Below, in pieces: positions 36,271-45,637 of a stretch of 64,000 bases of DNA (the first letter of the stretch is position 1; every line of letters starts with the position of its first letter). Made by a program: the position numbers and the translations under genes. The notes below the pieces were generated by a model. It saw only the letters and a program-made list of their open reading frames with translations, searched no databases and was not told the DNA's origin. The DNA comes from Dickeya oryzae (GTDB taxonomy: Bacteria; Pseudomonadota; Gammaproteobacteria; Enterobacterales; Enterobacteriaceae), in the NCBI RefSeq assembly GCF_009372235.1, contig NZ_SULL01000016.1:62001-126000 (forward strand), given 5' to 3'.

Positions 36271-37557
36271 ATGAAAAAATCAATATTCAAAAGTCTCTAC
36301 TTTCAGGTGCTTACAGCTATTACTATAGGGATATTGCTGGGTCATTTCTACCCGGCGCTGGGGCAGCAAATGCAGCCTCTGGGCGATGGATTCGTGAAAT
36401 TAATCAAAATGGTGATCGCGCCAGTGATCTTTTGTACCGTCGTCACCGGGATAGCCGGGATGGAGAGTATGAAAGCGGTCGGGCGCACCGGTGCGGCTGC
36501 GCTGCTCTATTTTGAGATTGTCAGTACATTAGCGTTGATTATCGGTCTGGTGGTGGTGAACGTATTGCAGCCTGGTGCGGGCATGAACGTCGATCCATCG
36601 TCGCTGAACGCCGCAGCGGTAGCGAACTATGCTACGGAAGCGGGTAAGCAAGGCGTGGTGCCGTTCCTGATGGATATTATTCCTTCCAGCGTCATTGGCG
36701 CGTTTGCCAGCGGTAACATCCTGCAGGTGTTGCTGTTTGCGGTCATGTTCGGTTTTGCTCTGCACCACTTGGGTGACAAAGGTGTGCTGATTTTCGACGT
36801 GATCGACAGTTTCTCCCGGGTTATTTTCGGCATCATCAATATGATTATGCGTCTGGCACCGCTGGGGGCATTCGGTGCGATGGCCTTTACCATCGGTAAA
36901 TATGGCGTGGGTACGCTGGTGCAACTGGGGCAGTTGATTATCTGCTTCTACATTACCTGTATCCTGTTCGTGGTACTGGTGCTGGGTAGTATTGCCAGAG
37001 CCGCCGGTTTCAGCATCTTCAAATTCATTCGTTACATTCGTGAAGAGCTGCTGATCGTACTGGGAACGTCGTCTTCGGAGTCCGCGCTACCGCGTATGCT
37101 GGAGAAGATGGAAAAACTGGGTTGTAAGAAATCAGTGGTGGGTCTGGTTATCCCGACCGGCTACTCCTTCAACCTGGACGGCACCTCGATTTACCTGACC
37201 ATGGCGGCGGTATTTATCGCCCAGGCCACCAACAGCCACATGGATATCTGGCATCAGATTACCCTGTTGGTGGTGTTACTGCTGTCATCTAAAGGGGCGG
37301 CAGGCGTGACGGGTAGCGGCTTTATTGTGCTGGCGGCGACCATTTCTGCCGTAGGACATCTGCCGATTGCCGGTCTGGCGCTGATTCTGGGGATTGACCG
37401 CTTTATGTCCGAAGCCCGTGCGCTGACCAACCTGGTGGGCAACGGTGTGGCGACGGTAGTGGTTGCCAAGTGGTGTAAACAGCTTGATTCCAAACAGATG
37501 AGCGATGTGTTGTCCGGTCGTCAGGACGGCACGGCGGCGCAATCCCACCCATCCTGA
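36271..37557 (+). CDS. dctA: C4-dicarboxylate:H+ symporter DctA
   Basis: The 428-residue membrane protein (E. coli: 428) matches DctA along its length, including [20 protein letters not shown] at the start, the serine-rich re-entrant loop [12 protein letters not shown], and the [14 protein letters not shown] helix of the glutamate-transporter fold. It imports succinate, fumarate and malate aerobically. ATG 36271 follows AAAGGACG; a longer frame from 36232 lacks support. In E. coli DctA also interacts with DcuS, so a link to the DpiB-type sensor in this window is conceivable. A terminator follows. Confidence 0.97.
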   Translation: MKKSIFKSLYFQVLTAITIGILLGHFYPALGQQMQPLGDGFVKLIKMVIAPVIFCTVVTGIAGMESMKAVGRTGAAALLYFEIVSTLALIIGLVVVNVLQPGAGMNVDPSSLNAAAVANYATEAGKQGVVPFLMDIIPSSVIGAFASGNILQVLLFAVMFGFALHHLGDKGVLIFDVIDSFSRVIFGIINMIMRLAPLGAFGAMAFTIGKYGVGTLVQLGQLIICFYITCILFVVLVLGSIARAAGFSIFKFIRYIREELLIVLGTSSSESALPRMLEKMEKLGCKKSVVGLVIPTGYSFNLDGTSIYLTMAAVFIAQATNSHMDIWHQITLLVVLLLSSKGAAGVTGSGFIVLAATISAVGHLPIAGLALILGIDRFMSEARALTNLVGNGVATVVVAKWCKQLDSKQMSDVLSGRQDGTAAQSHPS

Positions 37558-37593
37558 TAGTCAGATAGCGTAGTTCGGATTTTTTCCTGCCGG

Positions 37594-37630
37594 TTACCCA
37601 CAGTTCGTTTCACGGACTGTGGGTAATTTT
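37594..37630 (+). terminator. Terminator after dctA
   Basis: TTACCCACAGTTCG (37594-37607) pairs with CGGACTGTGGGTAA (37613-37626) with one G-T pair, followed by TTTT. Confidence 0.85.
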
Positions 37631-37760
37631 CATCCACTCTGTGTTAAATTTAGACGCCACTAAATTTTTTACTCTTATTTTCACATTGTTGAGTGACATA
37701 GACGAAAGCACGCTGTCTAACCTGATGGTACACTTCGCCTCTCGTTTTTTGTGGGGCGAC

Positions 37761-37915
37761 TATACCCGTCGTACTTCAAGTTGCAGTTGCGTTGGCTGCC
37801 CTCACTCACCCGGTTGCCGCGTTACAAGGCTCATATGCGCTTTCCCCTTGAAGGGCCCGCGTTTTGCGTTGTTCAAACGAGCGCATTGTCCTGCAACTCG
37901 AATGATGTGGGTATG
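37761..37915 (+). repeat. ERIC-family element with a replaced core, 155 bp
   Basis: The left end (TATACCCGTCGTACTTCAAG then TTGCAG and GTTGGCTGCCCTCACTCACC) and the right end (CCTGCAACTCGAATGATGTG then GGTAT) are ERIC ends. The central ERIC stem (the stretch with GTGAATCCC...GGGTGAGCG in the copy at 52434) is missing and replaced by about 75 unrelated bases. It lies between dctA and yhjJ and is 28 bp longer than the standard 127 bp. A frame at 37641 that crosses it is not a gene. Confidence 0.75.
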
Positions 37916-37994
37916 ACACGTGAGGTGACAGGACGATGTCGCCCGAATTCACAAAAACATACTGTATTGGTTAGTGATTAAAGTAGGGGTTCAC

Positions 37995-39488
37995 ATGCAG
38001 GGCACCAAATTTGGCCTTTTTGTTGGTGGAGTGTTGCTGGCGATGACAGTCAGCAACGTGCAGGCTGAAGCACTACAACCCGATCCCGCCTGGCAACAAG
38101 GCAAGCTGGATAACGGCTTTAGCTGGCAGCTTCTTGCAACACCCCAGCGTCCCAGCGACCGGATTGAACTACGGCTGATGATTAATACCGGTTCATTGAC
38201 GGAGAATGCGCAACAGACGGGGTTTGCCCATTTTATTCCTCGCCTGGCATTGTTGCCGCGCGATACCTTTTCTGCAGGCCAGTTGCCGTCCTTGTGGCAG
38301 CAGTCTGAAAGCGAAACCCGGCCGTTGCCTCCAGCAACGACATCGTATGACTTTACGTCGTACAACCTGAGTCTGCCGAATAACCGGCCTGACCTGCTGA
38401 AAGACGCACTGAGCTGGCTGGCGGATACCGCAGGCCAGTTGCCGATTAATGATAAACGCATTGCATCGGCAATGAAGATGATTGACCCGGTAGCCACTGC
38501 GCCTGCCAATCCGCAGGATCCGAGCTGGCGCTATCGTTTGAAGGGATCGTCATTGCTGTCATACGCGCCAGGGCAGCCGCTGAAAGCAGCGGTAACGGCC
38601 GACCAACTGAGCAAATACTACAAAACCTGGTACACGCCGGATGCCATGACGTTGTACGTGGTGGGGAATGTTGACAGTCGTGCTATCGCAGAACAAATAG
38701 ACAAGGCATTTTCACCGTTACAGGGGAAACGGGTGACGCCATCGCCGTTGCCGACGCTGTCTGCGATGCCGCCGACCCCGATAAGCCTGATGGATAGCAC
38801 TGTGCGGCAGGATATTCTGTCGCTGGTGTGGGATATGCCCTGGCAACCCATCCGTGATTCAAAGGCGCTGGCTCGTTACTGGCATAGCGATTTGGCACGC
38901 GAGGCGCTGTTCTGGCATATGCAGCAGGCATTGACCAGAAGTCCGTTGAAAGACACCAATATCCGTTTTGACTGCAATGTGGTGTATGGCCGCGCCCAGT
39001 GTGCTATCCATCTGGACAATGTTACTGCTGAATCGGCACAGACCAGCGTGACATTCCTGAGCAAAGAACTGCTGGCGCTACGGGATAAAGGGTTGTCTCA
39101 GGCTGAGTTCGAAACGCTGATGGCACGCAAGACAGAAGAGCTGGGTAAACTGTTCGCGACTTACGCCCGTGCCAGCACGGATATTCTGATGAGTCAGCGC
39201 CTGCGTTCGCAGAAAAACGGGGTGGTGGATATTGCACCGGAGCAATATCAGAAACTGCGTCAGAACTATCTGGCGTCCGTTACCCTGGATATGCTGAATC
39301 AGGAACTGCATCAACAACTGTCTCAGGAAGCGACGTTGATGATGCTGCAACCACAAGGTGAGCCCGAAGCCAACATGAAGGCGTTGCGGGAAACCTATAT
39401 GAGCATCATGAAGCCGGACAATAACGCCACGTCTGCCACGTCGGATGCAGCCAGAGCACCGCAGGATGAAAACTCGGCGGTGCGCTAA
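37995..39488 (+). CDS. yhjJ: YhjJ, periplasmic M16-peptidase-like protein without catalytic motif
   Basis: The 497-residue product has a signal peptide ending near VQA (residue 24) and matches E. coli YhjJ from MQGTK and ALQPDPAWQQG onward. It has the two-domain fold of M16 zinc proteases, but the HxxEH zinc motif is replaced by HFIPR (FAHFIPRLAL). It should therefore be proteolytically inactive, as in E. coli. The role is unknown; inactive M16 subunits often serve as partners of active ones. ATG 37995 has AGGGG upstream. The location between dctA and kdgK is as in E. coli. Confidence 0.9.
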   Translation: MQGTKFGLFVGGVLLAMTVSNVQAEALQPDPAWQQGKLDNGFSWQLLATPQRPSDRIELRLMINTGSLTENAQQTGFAHFIPRLALLPRDTFSAGQLPSLWQQSESETRPLPPATTSYDFTSYNLSLPNNRPDLLKDALSWLADTAGQLPINDKRIASAMKMIDPVATAPANPQDPSWRYRLKGSSLLSYAPGQPLKAAVTADQLSKYYKTWYTPDAMTLYVVGNVDSRAIAEQIDKAFSPLQGKRVTPSPLPTLSAMPPTPISLMDSTVRQDILSLVWDMPWQPIRDSKALARYWHSDLAREALFWHMQQALTRSPLKDTNIRFDCNVVYGRAQCAIHLDNVTAESAQTSVTFLSKELLALRDKGLSQAEFETLMARKTEELGKLFATYARASTDILMSQRLRSQKNGVVDIAPEQYQKLRQNYLASVTLDMLNQELHQQLSQEATLMMLQPQGEPEANMKALRETYMSIMKPDNNATSATSDAARAPQDENSAVR

Positions 39489-39647
39489 CCCCCCCGATCG
39501 CTAACGCGCAGTATTGGTTTGGGTAGGTAGCGTTAGCGTTCCACTCGCTGTCGGTTTGATAACCGGCAGTAAGTGGGCAACTGTCGTTCGGTAGCGATAA
39601 TCGTGGTTTTATCGCCGCGGTTTTATAGCAATAACTCGATAGCAATA

Positions 39648-39688
39648 AAAACGCCGCTTCAGCATGGTACTGAACCGGCGTTTTTTGT
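39648..39688. terminator. Bidirectional terminator between yhjJ and kdgK
   Basis: AACGCCG-TTCAG pairs with CTGAA-CGGCGTT, with AAAA before and TTTTTT after, serving both convergent genes. A second inverted repeat, CGCTAACGC (39499-39507) and GCGTTAGCG (39530-39538), lies just after yhjJ. Confidence 0.85.
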
Positions 39689-39708
39689 TGCGTCAGCTAT
39701 GGTGCTGC

Positions 39709-40641
39709 TCAGGCAGGCATGGCTTCCAGCGGGATAATCGCCCCACGATATTGAATAACGGTACTGGCGGTCAGATGGCCGCGTTTGGCGGCCTCTTCTG
39801 CACTGCCACCATTGAGACGAACTGACAGGTAACCGGCACTAAATGAGTCACCTGCGGCGGTGGTATCGACGACATTCTCTTTCGGCAGTTTAATGGCTGG
39901 AATTTCCAGCAGTGATTCGCCCTGAATAGACACCAGACAGGAATCTGCGCCGCGTTTGACAACCACTTCGGTCACGCCAGCGCCGTGAGTGCGGTTGAGC
40001 ACCTCATCTATCGGCATCTCACCCCACAGCATATCTTCGTCATCCAGCGTCAGGAAGGCGATATCGGTGCAGGCCAGCATCGCGCCGTACGACTGGCGGG
40101 TTTCTTCCTTGCTTTGCCACAGGCGTGGGCGGTAGTTGTTGTCGAAAATCACTTTGCCGCCGTTGGCGCGGCACGCACGCAACACGGCCAGCAGACGTTC
40201 GCGACTGTGTTGATTGAGGATAGCCAGGCTGATACCGCTCAGGTAGATGTAATCGAATTTCGCCAGTTGCTGGCTGATGACTTCGGCATCCGGGCTTTCC
40301 AGCCAGTAACGGGCGGCGGCGTCGTTACGCCAGTAGTAAAACGTACGCTCACCGGTAGCGTCGGTTTCGATGAAATACAGCCCCGGTAATTTGTTGTCCA
40401 GACGTTGGATCAGATCGGTTTTGACACCTTCCTGCTGCCAGGACGCCATCATTTCACTACTGAAGGAATCGGTACCCAGTGCGGTGACGTAGTGCACACC
40501 GAGCGCGTCTGGTTTTACCTGACGGGAGATATAAACGGCGGTGTTGAGGGTATCGCCACCAAAGCCACGGCTAAGATCCGCGCCTTTTTGTGACAGTTCA
40601 ATCATGCACTCGCCAATAATCGCAATGTTCTTCATCGTCAT
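39709..40641 (-). CDS. kdgK: 2-keto-3-deoxygluconate kinase KdgK
   Basis: The 310-residue PfkB-family kinase phosphorylates KDG from pectin and hexuronate breakdown to KDPG. The sequence starts MTMKNIAIIGECMIELSQKG, carries the first signature GGDTLNTAVYISR and the second DTTAAGDSFSAGYL with catalytic Asp. The start at 40641 gives the family N-terminus with AGGT upstream; the frame continues to 40677 without support. A KdgR-type operator lies 84-104 bases upstream, matching the known control of kdgK by the pectin repressor KdgR in Dickeya. Confidence 0.97.
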   Translation of the reverse strand: MTMKNIAIIGECMIELSQKGADLSRGFGGDTLNTAVYISRQVKPDALGVHYVTALGTDSFSSEMMASWQQEGVKTDLIQRLDNKLPGLYFIETDATGERTFYYWRNDAAARYWLESPDAEVISQQLAKFDYIYLSGISLAILNQHSRERLLAVLRACRANGGKVIFDNNYRPRLWQSKEETRQSYGAMLACTDIAFLTLDDEDMLWGEMPIDEVLNRTHGAGVTEVVVKRGADSCLVSIQGESLLEIPAIKLPKENVVDTTAAGDSFSAGYLSVRLNGGSAEEAAKRGHLTASTVIQYRGAIIPLEAMPA

Positions 40642-40724
40642 GACAGCTGACCTGTAAAAAAGAGAAGGTGAACCCAATGGAAACTAGCGCCAGTCTCAAC
40701 ATTACACAGCGTAGAGTCAATAGC

Positions 40725-40745
40725 GATGAAACGATGTTTTATTTT
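40725..40745 (-). promoter_or_regulatory. KdgR box upstream of kdgK
   Basis: GATGAAACGATGTTTTATTT is a close fit to the KdgR consensus (AATGAAACATTGTTTTATTT, written from memory) with its TGAAAC and GTTTTA half-sites. It supports induction by KDG and fits a pectinolytic lifestyle. Confidence 0.75.
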
Positions 40746-40824
40746 TTCATGATATGGATCGGGAAAACCGCTTGTAATCCCGATCCTCGCCGCAGAGTGA
40801 ACGGTTAATACATTGTGTTTCCTG

Positions 40825-41028
40825 TTATGACTGCTGCTGGCGGCGCTCGGTAACGCTCTGTCCGCCAATACCCCAATTGTCGGTTTCCACTTCATCAATA
40901 ATGACGACAGTGGTGGCCGGGTTTTTCCCCAGCGTATCGACCAGCAACTGCGTTACACCGGCAATCAGCTGTTTCTTTTGTTCGGCGCTGGCGCCGTCTT
41001 TGGTGATGCGAATATTAACGAATGGCAT
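40825..41028 (-). CDS. 4-oxalocrotonate tautomerase family protein
   Basis: The 67-residue protein starts MPFVNIRITKDGASAEQKK. After Met removal Pro1 would be the catalytic base of the tautomerase superfamily. AGGAG precedes the ATG at 41028, and the upstream in-frame extension to 41094 is not used. Members tautomerise 2-hydroxymuconate or similar enols; the substrate here is unknown. It lies 32 bases after the yhjD-like gene and upstream of kdgK on the same strand. Confidence 0.88.
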   Translation of the reverse strand: MPFVNIRITKDGASAEQKKQLIAGVTQLLVDTLGKNPATTVVIIDEVETDNWGIGGQSVTERRQQQS

Positions 41029-41059
41029 GGGGTACTCCTGGTTATCAGCGTGGTACACG

Positions 41060-42034
41060 TCAGGCGTCGGGTAACGGTGTCTGTCGGCTGGCATCGTTTT
41101 TCGGGGTTGCCGTGGCTATCCAGGCGGCGCAGAACAGCGTCAGGCGTGCAAAGAAGTAGAAAAATGTCATCAGGCCGATAACGGAACCAAACGCGGCACC
41201 GGAAGGCGAGGTCGCCAGTTTGGGTAACGCCACCGTCATGACGAATTTCAACACTTCAAAGCCGATGGCTGCCATTAATGTGCCGCGCAGCAGCGGTGTG
41301 CGTCGGGGATTATGGCGCGGCAACACCCACAGTATCCACAAAAACAACAGATAGTTGGCGAAAATAGAGATGGATAACGCAATTAACGTCATGGCCGGTC
41401 GCAGCCATTCAATGCCGCCCAGACCCAACGCCCGCACAATGGTAGCCTGCGCGCTACCTGCGACTGAGGTGAGAAAGAGCGTGACCCCCAGCGCCAGCAG
41501 CAGGCCAATCAGTGACAGGAAGTCCCACAGATAGCGCAGATACAGTTTCTCTTCTTCATGGGGTTGGCGCTCCCACACATCACGTGACTGGGCGCGAATC
41601 GCTTCGCGCAGGTTGCCTATCCAGTTAACGCCTGAATAAAGCGCTATCAGCAAACCAGTCAATCCGACAGTCGTACGCTGGCGTACGGCGGTATTCACGG
41701 TGTTCTTCAGGGTGCGGGCCAGGTTCGGGTCGCTGATGCTGTTGACGATTCGGTTGATAAGCCCCGTCAGCAGATCAGGGTTGGAGGCCAACACAAACCC
41801 AACCGTGGCGAACGACACCATCAAAATAGGAATCAACGACAGGAATGAAAAGTAGGTGATAGCGGCACCAAACTGGTTACCCATTCGGTCGTTAAAGCGT
41901 TCTCCTGCACGGATAAGATGCGCGATAGCCGGTACCGACCGGATGTGATGGAGCCAGCGGGTCAGACGACCGGGTTGTTGATGGGGCATCCCCTGTTCGG
42001 TCGATGACGTGTGTGGGGCGGGCTTCACAGGCAT
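41060..42034 (-). CDS. yhjD: YhjD, YihY/BrkB-family inner membrane protein
   Basis: The 324-residue membrane protein has about six helices and matches E. coli YhjD, for example PAIAHLIRAGERFNDRMGNQ, NTAVRQRTTVG, NLREAIRAQSRDVWER and PSGAAFGSVIGLM. In E. coli, YhjD changes can bypass the need for Kdo in lipid A export, suggesting a lipid-related transport role, but the normal function is unproven. The start at 42034 has AGGAG upstream. Gene order kdgK-yhjD resembles E. coli. Confidence 0.92.
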   Translation of the reverse strand: MPVKPAPHTSSTEQGMPHQQPGRLTRWLHHIRSVPAIAHLIRAGERFNDRMGNQFGAAITYFSFLSLIPILMVSFATVGFVLASNPDLLTGLINRIVNSISDPNLARTLKNTVNTAVRQRTTVGLTGLLIALYSGVNWIGNLREAIRAQSRDVWERQPHEEEKLYLRYLWDFLSLIGLLLALGVTLFLTSVAGSAQATIVRALGLGGIEWLRPAMTLIALSISIFANYLLFLWILWVLPRHNPRRTPLLRGTLMAAIGFEVLKFVMTVALPKLATSPSGAAFGSVIGLMTFFYFFARLTLFCAAWIATATPKNDASRQTPLPDA

Positions 42035-42249
42035 GCGGTTTCTCCTGGACGTAATACGCCTGCTGAGTATAACGCAGGCGTACGGCTGTTATGTCAAAGT
42101 GGTGCTCATGTAAACGTTAACGAGTAAAGAAGGTATATCGCCTGGATTGATGCTGAAAGACGAAAATGTCTTGTTTATACTCGGAATCTTAACGTTGTCT
42201 GTCCGCCGCGATCGCCTGTCGACGCGACCCGAAAGCGAGCCTATTCGTC

Positions 42250-43467
42250 ATGCCTGTTGCCACACCGCCTGTAGCGCCGAAGCCCTCTGCCGGTGGCTTA
42301 CGTTTGAATTTACGCATCATGTCTGTGGTGATGTTTAATTTTGCCAGTTACCTGAATATTGGTTTGCCACTGGCGGTATTGCCGGGGTATGTGCATGAAC
42401 ACCTCGGGTTTAGCGCATTCTGGGCTGGCCTGGTTATCAGTCTGCAATATTTTTCTACCCTGCTCAGTCGTCCCCGTGCTGGCCGCCATGCCGATGAAAA
42501 AGGGCCGAAGCAGGTGGTGGTGTTTGGATTGACGGGGGTACTGCTAAGTGGCGTGTTCTATGCGCTGGCCTCCTGGAGCGACAGCTCACCGATGCTGGCA
42601 TTGGTCTTACTGTGCGTGGGCCGCTTGATTCTCGGAATAGGGCAGAGCTTTGCCGGGACCGGTGCCACGCTGTGGGGCGTTGGTGTGGTCGGGTCGTTAC
42701 ACATTGGCCGGGTGATCTCGTGGAACGGGGTGGCGACTTACGGCGCGATGGCGATTGGCGCGCCGCTGGGGGTCTGGATTTATCATCTGGGTGGGTTGCG
42801 TTTGCTGGCGCTGGTGATTGTGGTGGTGGCCGGTACGGCGATTTTACTGGCGCTGCCGCGTCCGGCGGTCACGGTCACGCCGGGCAAGAAACTGCCGTTT
42901 CGTGAGGTGCTGGGTAAGGTCTGGTTGTACGGTGTGATTTTGTCGCTGGCGTCCGCAGGATTTGGCGTGATTTCAACGTTTATCACGTTGTTTTACGCCA
43001 GCCATCAGTGGCAAGGTGCCGCGCTGACCCTGAGTGTGTTCAGTTGCGCTTTTGTTGGTACACGGCTGTTATTCCCCAATGTGATTAGCCGTTTTGGTGG
43101 TCTGCGTGTCGCGCTGGTCTGTTTTGTGGTGGAAGGTGCCGGTCTGCTGCTGGTGTGGCTGGCGTCTTACCCGCTGATGGCGGAAGTGGGCGCGTTTTTC
43201 GCGGGTGCCGGTTTTTCACTGGTATTCCCGGCGCTGGGCGTGGTGGCCGTCAAAGCGGTATCCGCGCAGAATCAGGGCAGCGCGCTGGCGACATATACCA
43301 TCTTTCTTGATCTCTCACTGGGGGTGGCAGGACCGGCGGCGGGCGTCATGATGGCCTACACCCCTATCGATACTATCTATCTGGCTGCGGCGGTACTGGC
43401 GTTGGTGGGGTTGTTGCTGACGGCGCGATTGTCGTTGCGTGCGGGGCAGGAAGGGCGAGTGGAGTGA
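42250..43467 (+). CDS. yhhS: YhhS-like MFS transporter
   Basis: The 405-residue MFS protein has 12 helices and matches E. coli YhhS in LRLNLRIMSVVMFNFASYL, FSAFWAGLVISLQYF, GQSFAGTGATLWGVGVVGS and FSLVFPALGVVAVKAV. YhhS belongs to the set of E. coli efflux proteins linked to sugar export and glyphosate tolerance; the natural substrate is not known. The ribosome site (GAGCC) is weak. It opens the second core block, next to dcrB as in E. coli. Confidence 0.92.
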   Translation: MPVATPPVAPKPSAGGLRLNLRIMSVVMFNFASYLNIGLPLAVLPGYVHEHLGFSAFWAGLVISLQYFSTLLSRPRAGRHADEKGPKQVVVFGLTGVLLSGVFYALASWSDSSPMLALVLLCVGRLILGIGQSFAGTGATLWGVGVVGSLHIGRVISWNGVATYGAMAIGAPLGVWIYHLGGLRLLALVIVVVAGTAILLALPRPAVTVTPGKKLPFREVLGKVWLYGVILSLASAGFGVISTFITLFYASHQWQGAALTLSVFSCAFVGTRLLFPNVISRFGGLRVALVCFVVEGAGLLLVWLASYPLMAEVGAFFAGAGFSLVFPALGVVAVKAVSAQNQGSALATYTIFLDLSLGVAGPAAGVMMAYTPIDTIYLAAAVLALVGLLLTARLSLRAGQEGRVE

Positions 43468-43525
43468 AGCGTATTCCCGCCGTCAGCCGTTGTCGGTGCG
43501 GCGGGATAATCGAGAAGGCGACGAA

Positions 43526-44089
43526 TCAGTTCAGTTTCAGCGTGCTGATTATCTTGCCTGCATCAGCCTGCGCCTGAGGCAAGTTATCTGCTGGCAGGGT
43601 GATTTGCAGCGTCAACAAGCGATTGTCTACTTTAGCCAGTACGATGGACGAGAACGCTTTCTGTCCATTGCTGGTCATGACACTGTCTAACTGCTGAATC
43701 TGGTGGCCGTTGATCTCAGTCGTTTTGTTGCCCAGTACCTGAAGGCTGGCGTCGCGGTTACGTTGCTGCTGTTCCAACCGTTGACCTAATGCCGGCAGGT
43801 CCAGTGGCGTGTCATCACCGATAATCACGATGATGGCTTTCTGGCCGCTTTGATCCGCATAGACGTGCATGTTGTTGTTCTGATTGCCCAGTTTACCACT
43901 TTGGTCGCTCACGCCGTCTGGCAGGGTAAAGTTAAGTTTACCGGAGAGCAGGGACACATTCTGAATGGTGGTTTTTTCTGCCGCCGGGTTAGCGGCTGGC
44001 GCAGTGGCTTTTTTATCACTGTTGCCGTCACAGGCAGCCAGTGTAGCGGCCAGCAGACCAATACCGATATATTTCGCTAAGTTTGGCAT
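43526..44089 (-). CDS. dcrB: DcrB lipoprotein
   Basis: The 187-residue protein has a lipobox LAAC with Cys20, then a low-complexity linker and the DcrB domain (SGKLGNQNNNMHVYAD, AIIVIIGDD, QLDSVMTSNGQ). In E. coli DcrB is needed for phage C1/C6 infection and affects envelope lipoprotein maturation. The start at 44089 has AGGA six bases upstream; the frame to 44161 is not supported. It converges with yhhS. Confidence 0.93.
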   Translation of the reverse strand: MPNLAKYIGIGLLAATLAACDGNSDKKATAPAANPAAEKTTIQNVSLLSGKLNFTLPDGVSDQSGKLGNQNNNMHVYADQSGQKAIIVIIGDDTPLDLPALGQRLEQQQRNRDASLQVLGNKTTEINGHQIQQLDSVMTSNGQKAFSSIVLAKVDNRLLTLQITLPADNLPQAQADAGKIISTLKLN

Positions 44090-44138
44090 GGGTATCCTTT
44101 CTTTCATCACGAACAAAAACAGAAGTGGCGCTATGGCA

Positions 44139-44203
44139 CCTGATTCGGGGCATAAAAACAAGCGTTTTGTTATTACGCTGGCTGTTATTGCGCCCGAATC
44201 AGG
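44139..44203. repeat. Inverted repeat between dcrB and yhhQ
   Basis: CCTGATTCGGG (44139-44149) and CCCGAATCAGG (44193-44203) are exact inverted arms separated by 43 bases. It lies upstream of dcrB and downstream of yhhQ and could act as a long hairpin in the yhhQ-dcrB message. Confidence 0.7.
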
Positions 44204-44278
44204 CTGGGGCAGGCAATTTTCCGGCTATTCCGAAACCCCTTTCTGGGCGGGAAAGTCCGTTTTACATAAAAACGTGTA

Positions 44279-44947
44279 TCAGGCGGCCTGATTCTGGAAC
44301 GGCGAGCTCCCTGGCTGGCTCAGGCGGCGCAGCAACATGTTAAGCAGTACGCCGTACATCGGCAGGAAGAAGACCAGGTTGATAGCGATTTTGAAGAAAT
44401 AATCCACCGTCGCGATTTCCATCCAGTGGGTCGCCATGAACGGGTCGGTACTGCGATAAAAGGCGATAAAAAAGAACGCGATCGTATCGCTCAGGTTACC
44501 AAATACCGCGGAGGCCGTTGGGGCTACCCACCAGGCTTTGAGCTGACGCAGGCGGTTGAAAACGTATACGTCGAGAATCTGGCCCAGCACATAAGCCATC
44601 AGGCTGGCGGCGGCGATACGTGCGACCATCGGGTTCACCTGACTCAGCGCGCTGAAGCCCTGCCATTCACCTTTATAAAACAGGGAGGAGACCAGATACG
44701 AGGCGATCAAGGCCGGTACCATCACGGTCAGAATAATGCGGCGGGCCAGTGGTGCACCGAAAATGCGTACCGTCAGATCAGAAGCCAGAAAGATAAACGG
44801 GAAGGTAAAGGCACCCCAGGTGGTGTGAAAGCCAAAAATCGTAATGGGTAACTGCACCAGATAGTTACTGGAAATAATGACCAGAATATGGAAGAGCGAC
44901 AGCCAGCACAGCGCTGTCAGCCGCTTTTGTGCGGAGAACTGAAACAT
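44279..44947 (-). CDS. yhhQ: Queuosine precursor transporter YhhQ (QueJ)
   Basis: The 222-residue membrane protein has six helices and the VUT_1 pattern: SNYLVQLPITIFGF, GAFTFPFIFLASDLTVRIFG and SDTIAFFFIAFYR. E. coli YhhQ imports preQ0 and preQ1 for tRNA queuosine. The order yhhQ-dcrB matches E. coli. No preQ1 riboswitch was recognised upstream; a diverged ERIC element is there instead. Confidence 0.93.
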   Translation of the reverse strand: MFQFSAQKRLTALCWLSLFHILVIISSNYLVQLPITIFGFHTTWGAFTFPFIFLASDLTVRIFGAPLARRIILTVMVPALIASYLVSSLFYKGEWQGFSALSQVNPMVARIAAASLMAYVLGQILDVYVFNRLRQLKAWWVAPTASAVFGNLSDTIAFFFIAFYRSTDPFMATHWMEIATVDYFFKIAINLVFFLPMYGVLLNMLLRRLSQPGSSPFQNQAA

Positions 44948-45000
44948 AATGTGACCTTTTTTTGGTTATTGGGGTGAGGGAACCCAGACTATTGCCTCGT

Positions 45001-45127
45001 CATACCCGCCATGCTTCAGGTTACTGCCGCGCTGATCGCCCTTGCTTCCCCGATGACTGGCTCAGAATAAGCCTTGGGTGAGACGTTCGGTTTCTGCCGT
45101 GCGGTAACTTGCGTTATTTAGGGTATA
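45001..45127 (-). repeat. Strongly diverged ERIC element, 127 bp
   Basis: From CATACCC (45001-45007) to GGGTATA (45121-45127) the element is exactly 127 bp. Its ends (CGCCATGCTTCAGGTTACTG and GTAACTTGCGTTATTTAGGG) line up with ERIC ends, and CTTCCCCGATGACTGG with AATAAGCCTTGGGTGAG echoes the central stem. It is much more decayed than the copy at 52434. It occupies most of the 381-base gap between yhhQ and tusA; the rest shows nothing else. Confidence 0.65.
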
Positions 45128-45328
45128 TGCGTCTTTTTAACGCTAACGTGTCGGCATCATACCGCGTTGTTGCGGCTTTGCAATGCTTAGTCAGCGCATC
45201 ATTTCTGTGCTTATAATTCATGTTTGGCAGGCGGCTTGCACCCCCTTGCGGGAAGCGTAAACTACGCTGCAATAACGATGCTGCATAACTACGCCGCACT
45301 GTATTCGATAAGCATAATGAGACACTGA

Positions 45329-45574
45329 ATGACCGATATTTTCGCCAATCCAGACCACACGCTGGACGCACAGGGACTGCGCTGCCCGGAGCCGGTGATG
45401 ATGGTGCGCAAAACGGTGCGCAAGATGGAGGCCGGGCAAACGTTGTTGATCATCGCCGATGACCCGGCGACCACCCGCGATATTCCCGGTTTTTGCCGTT
45501 ACATGGAGCATGAGTTGCTGGCGCAAACGACCGAGCAACTGCCGTATCGTTATTTGTTGCGTAAAGGCGCGTAA
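45329..45574 (+). CDS. tusA: Sulfur carrier protein TusA
   Basis: The 81-residue protein (E. coli: 81) has the active Cys19 in [13 protein letters not shown]. It accepts persulfide from IscS and passes it toward the TusBCD-TusE relay for 2-thiouridine in tRNA, with effects on molybdenum cofactor and rpoS. The pattern [16 protein letters not shown] is diagnostic. The neighbour zntA, present beside tusA in E. coli, is absent here. Confidence 0.97.
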   Translation: MTDIFANPDHTLDAQGLRCPEPVMMVRKTVRKMEAGQTLLIIADDPATTRDIPGFCRYMEHELLAQTTEQLPYRYLLRKGA

Positions 45575-45637
45575 CTCAACACGTCACTAAACGCGTCACT
45601 AAAGTGTGCCCCCCGGTTGGCCGGGAGGCCATTGTTA

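Noticed and set aside
37641..37981. Short frames downstream of dctA
   Set aside because: They run through the ERIC-family element and the yhjJ promoter region.
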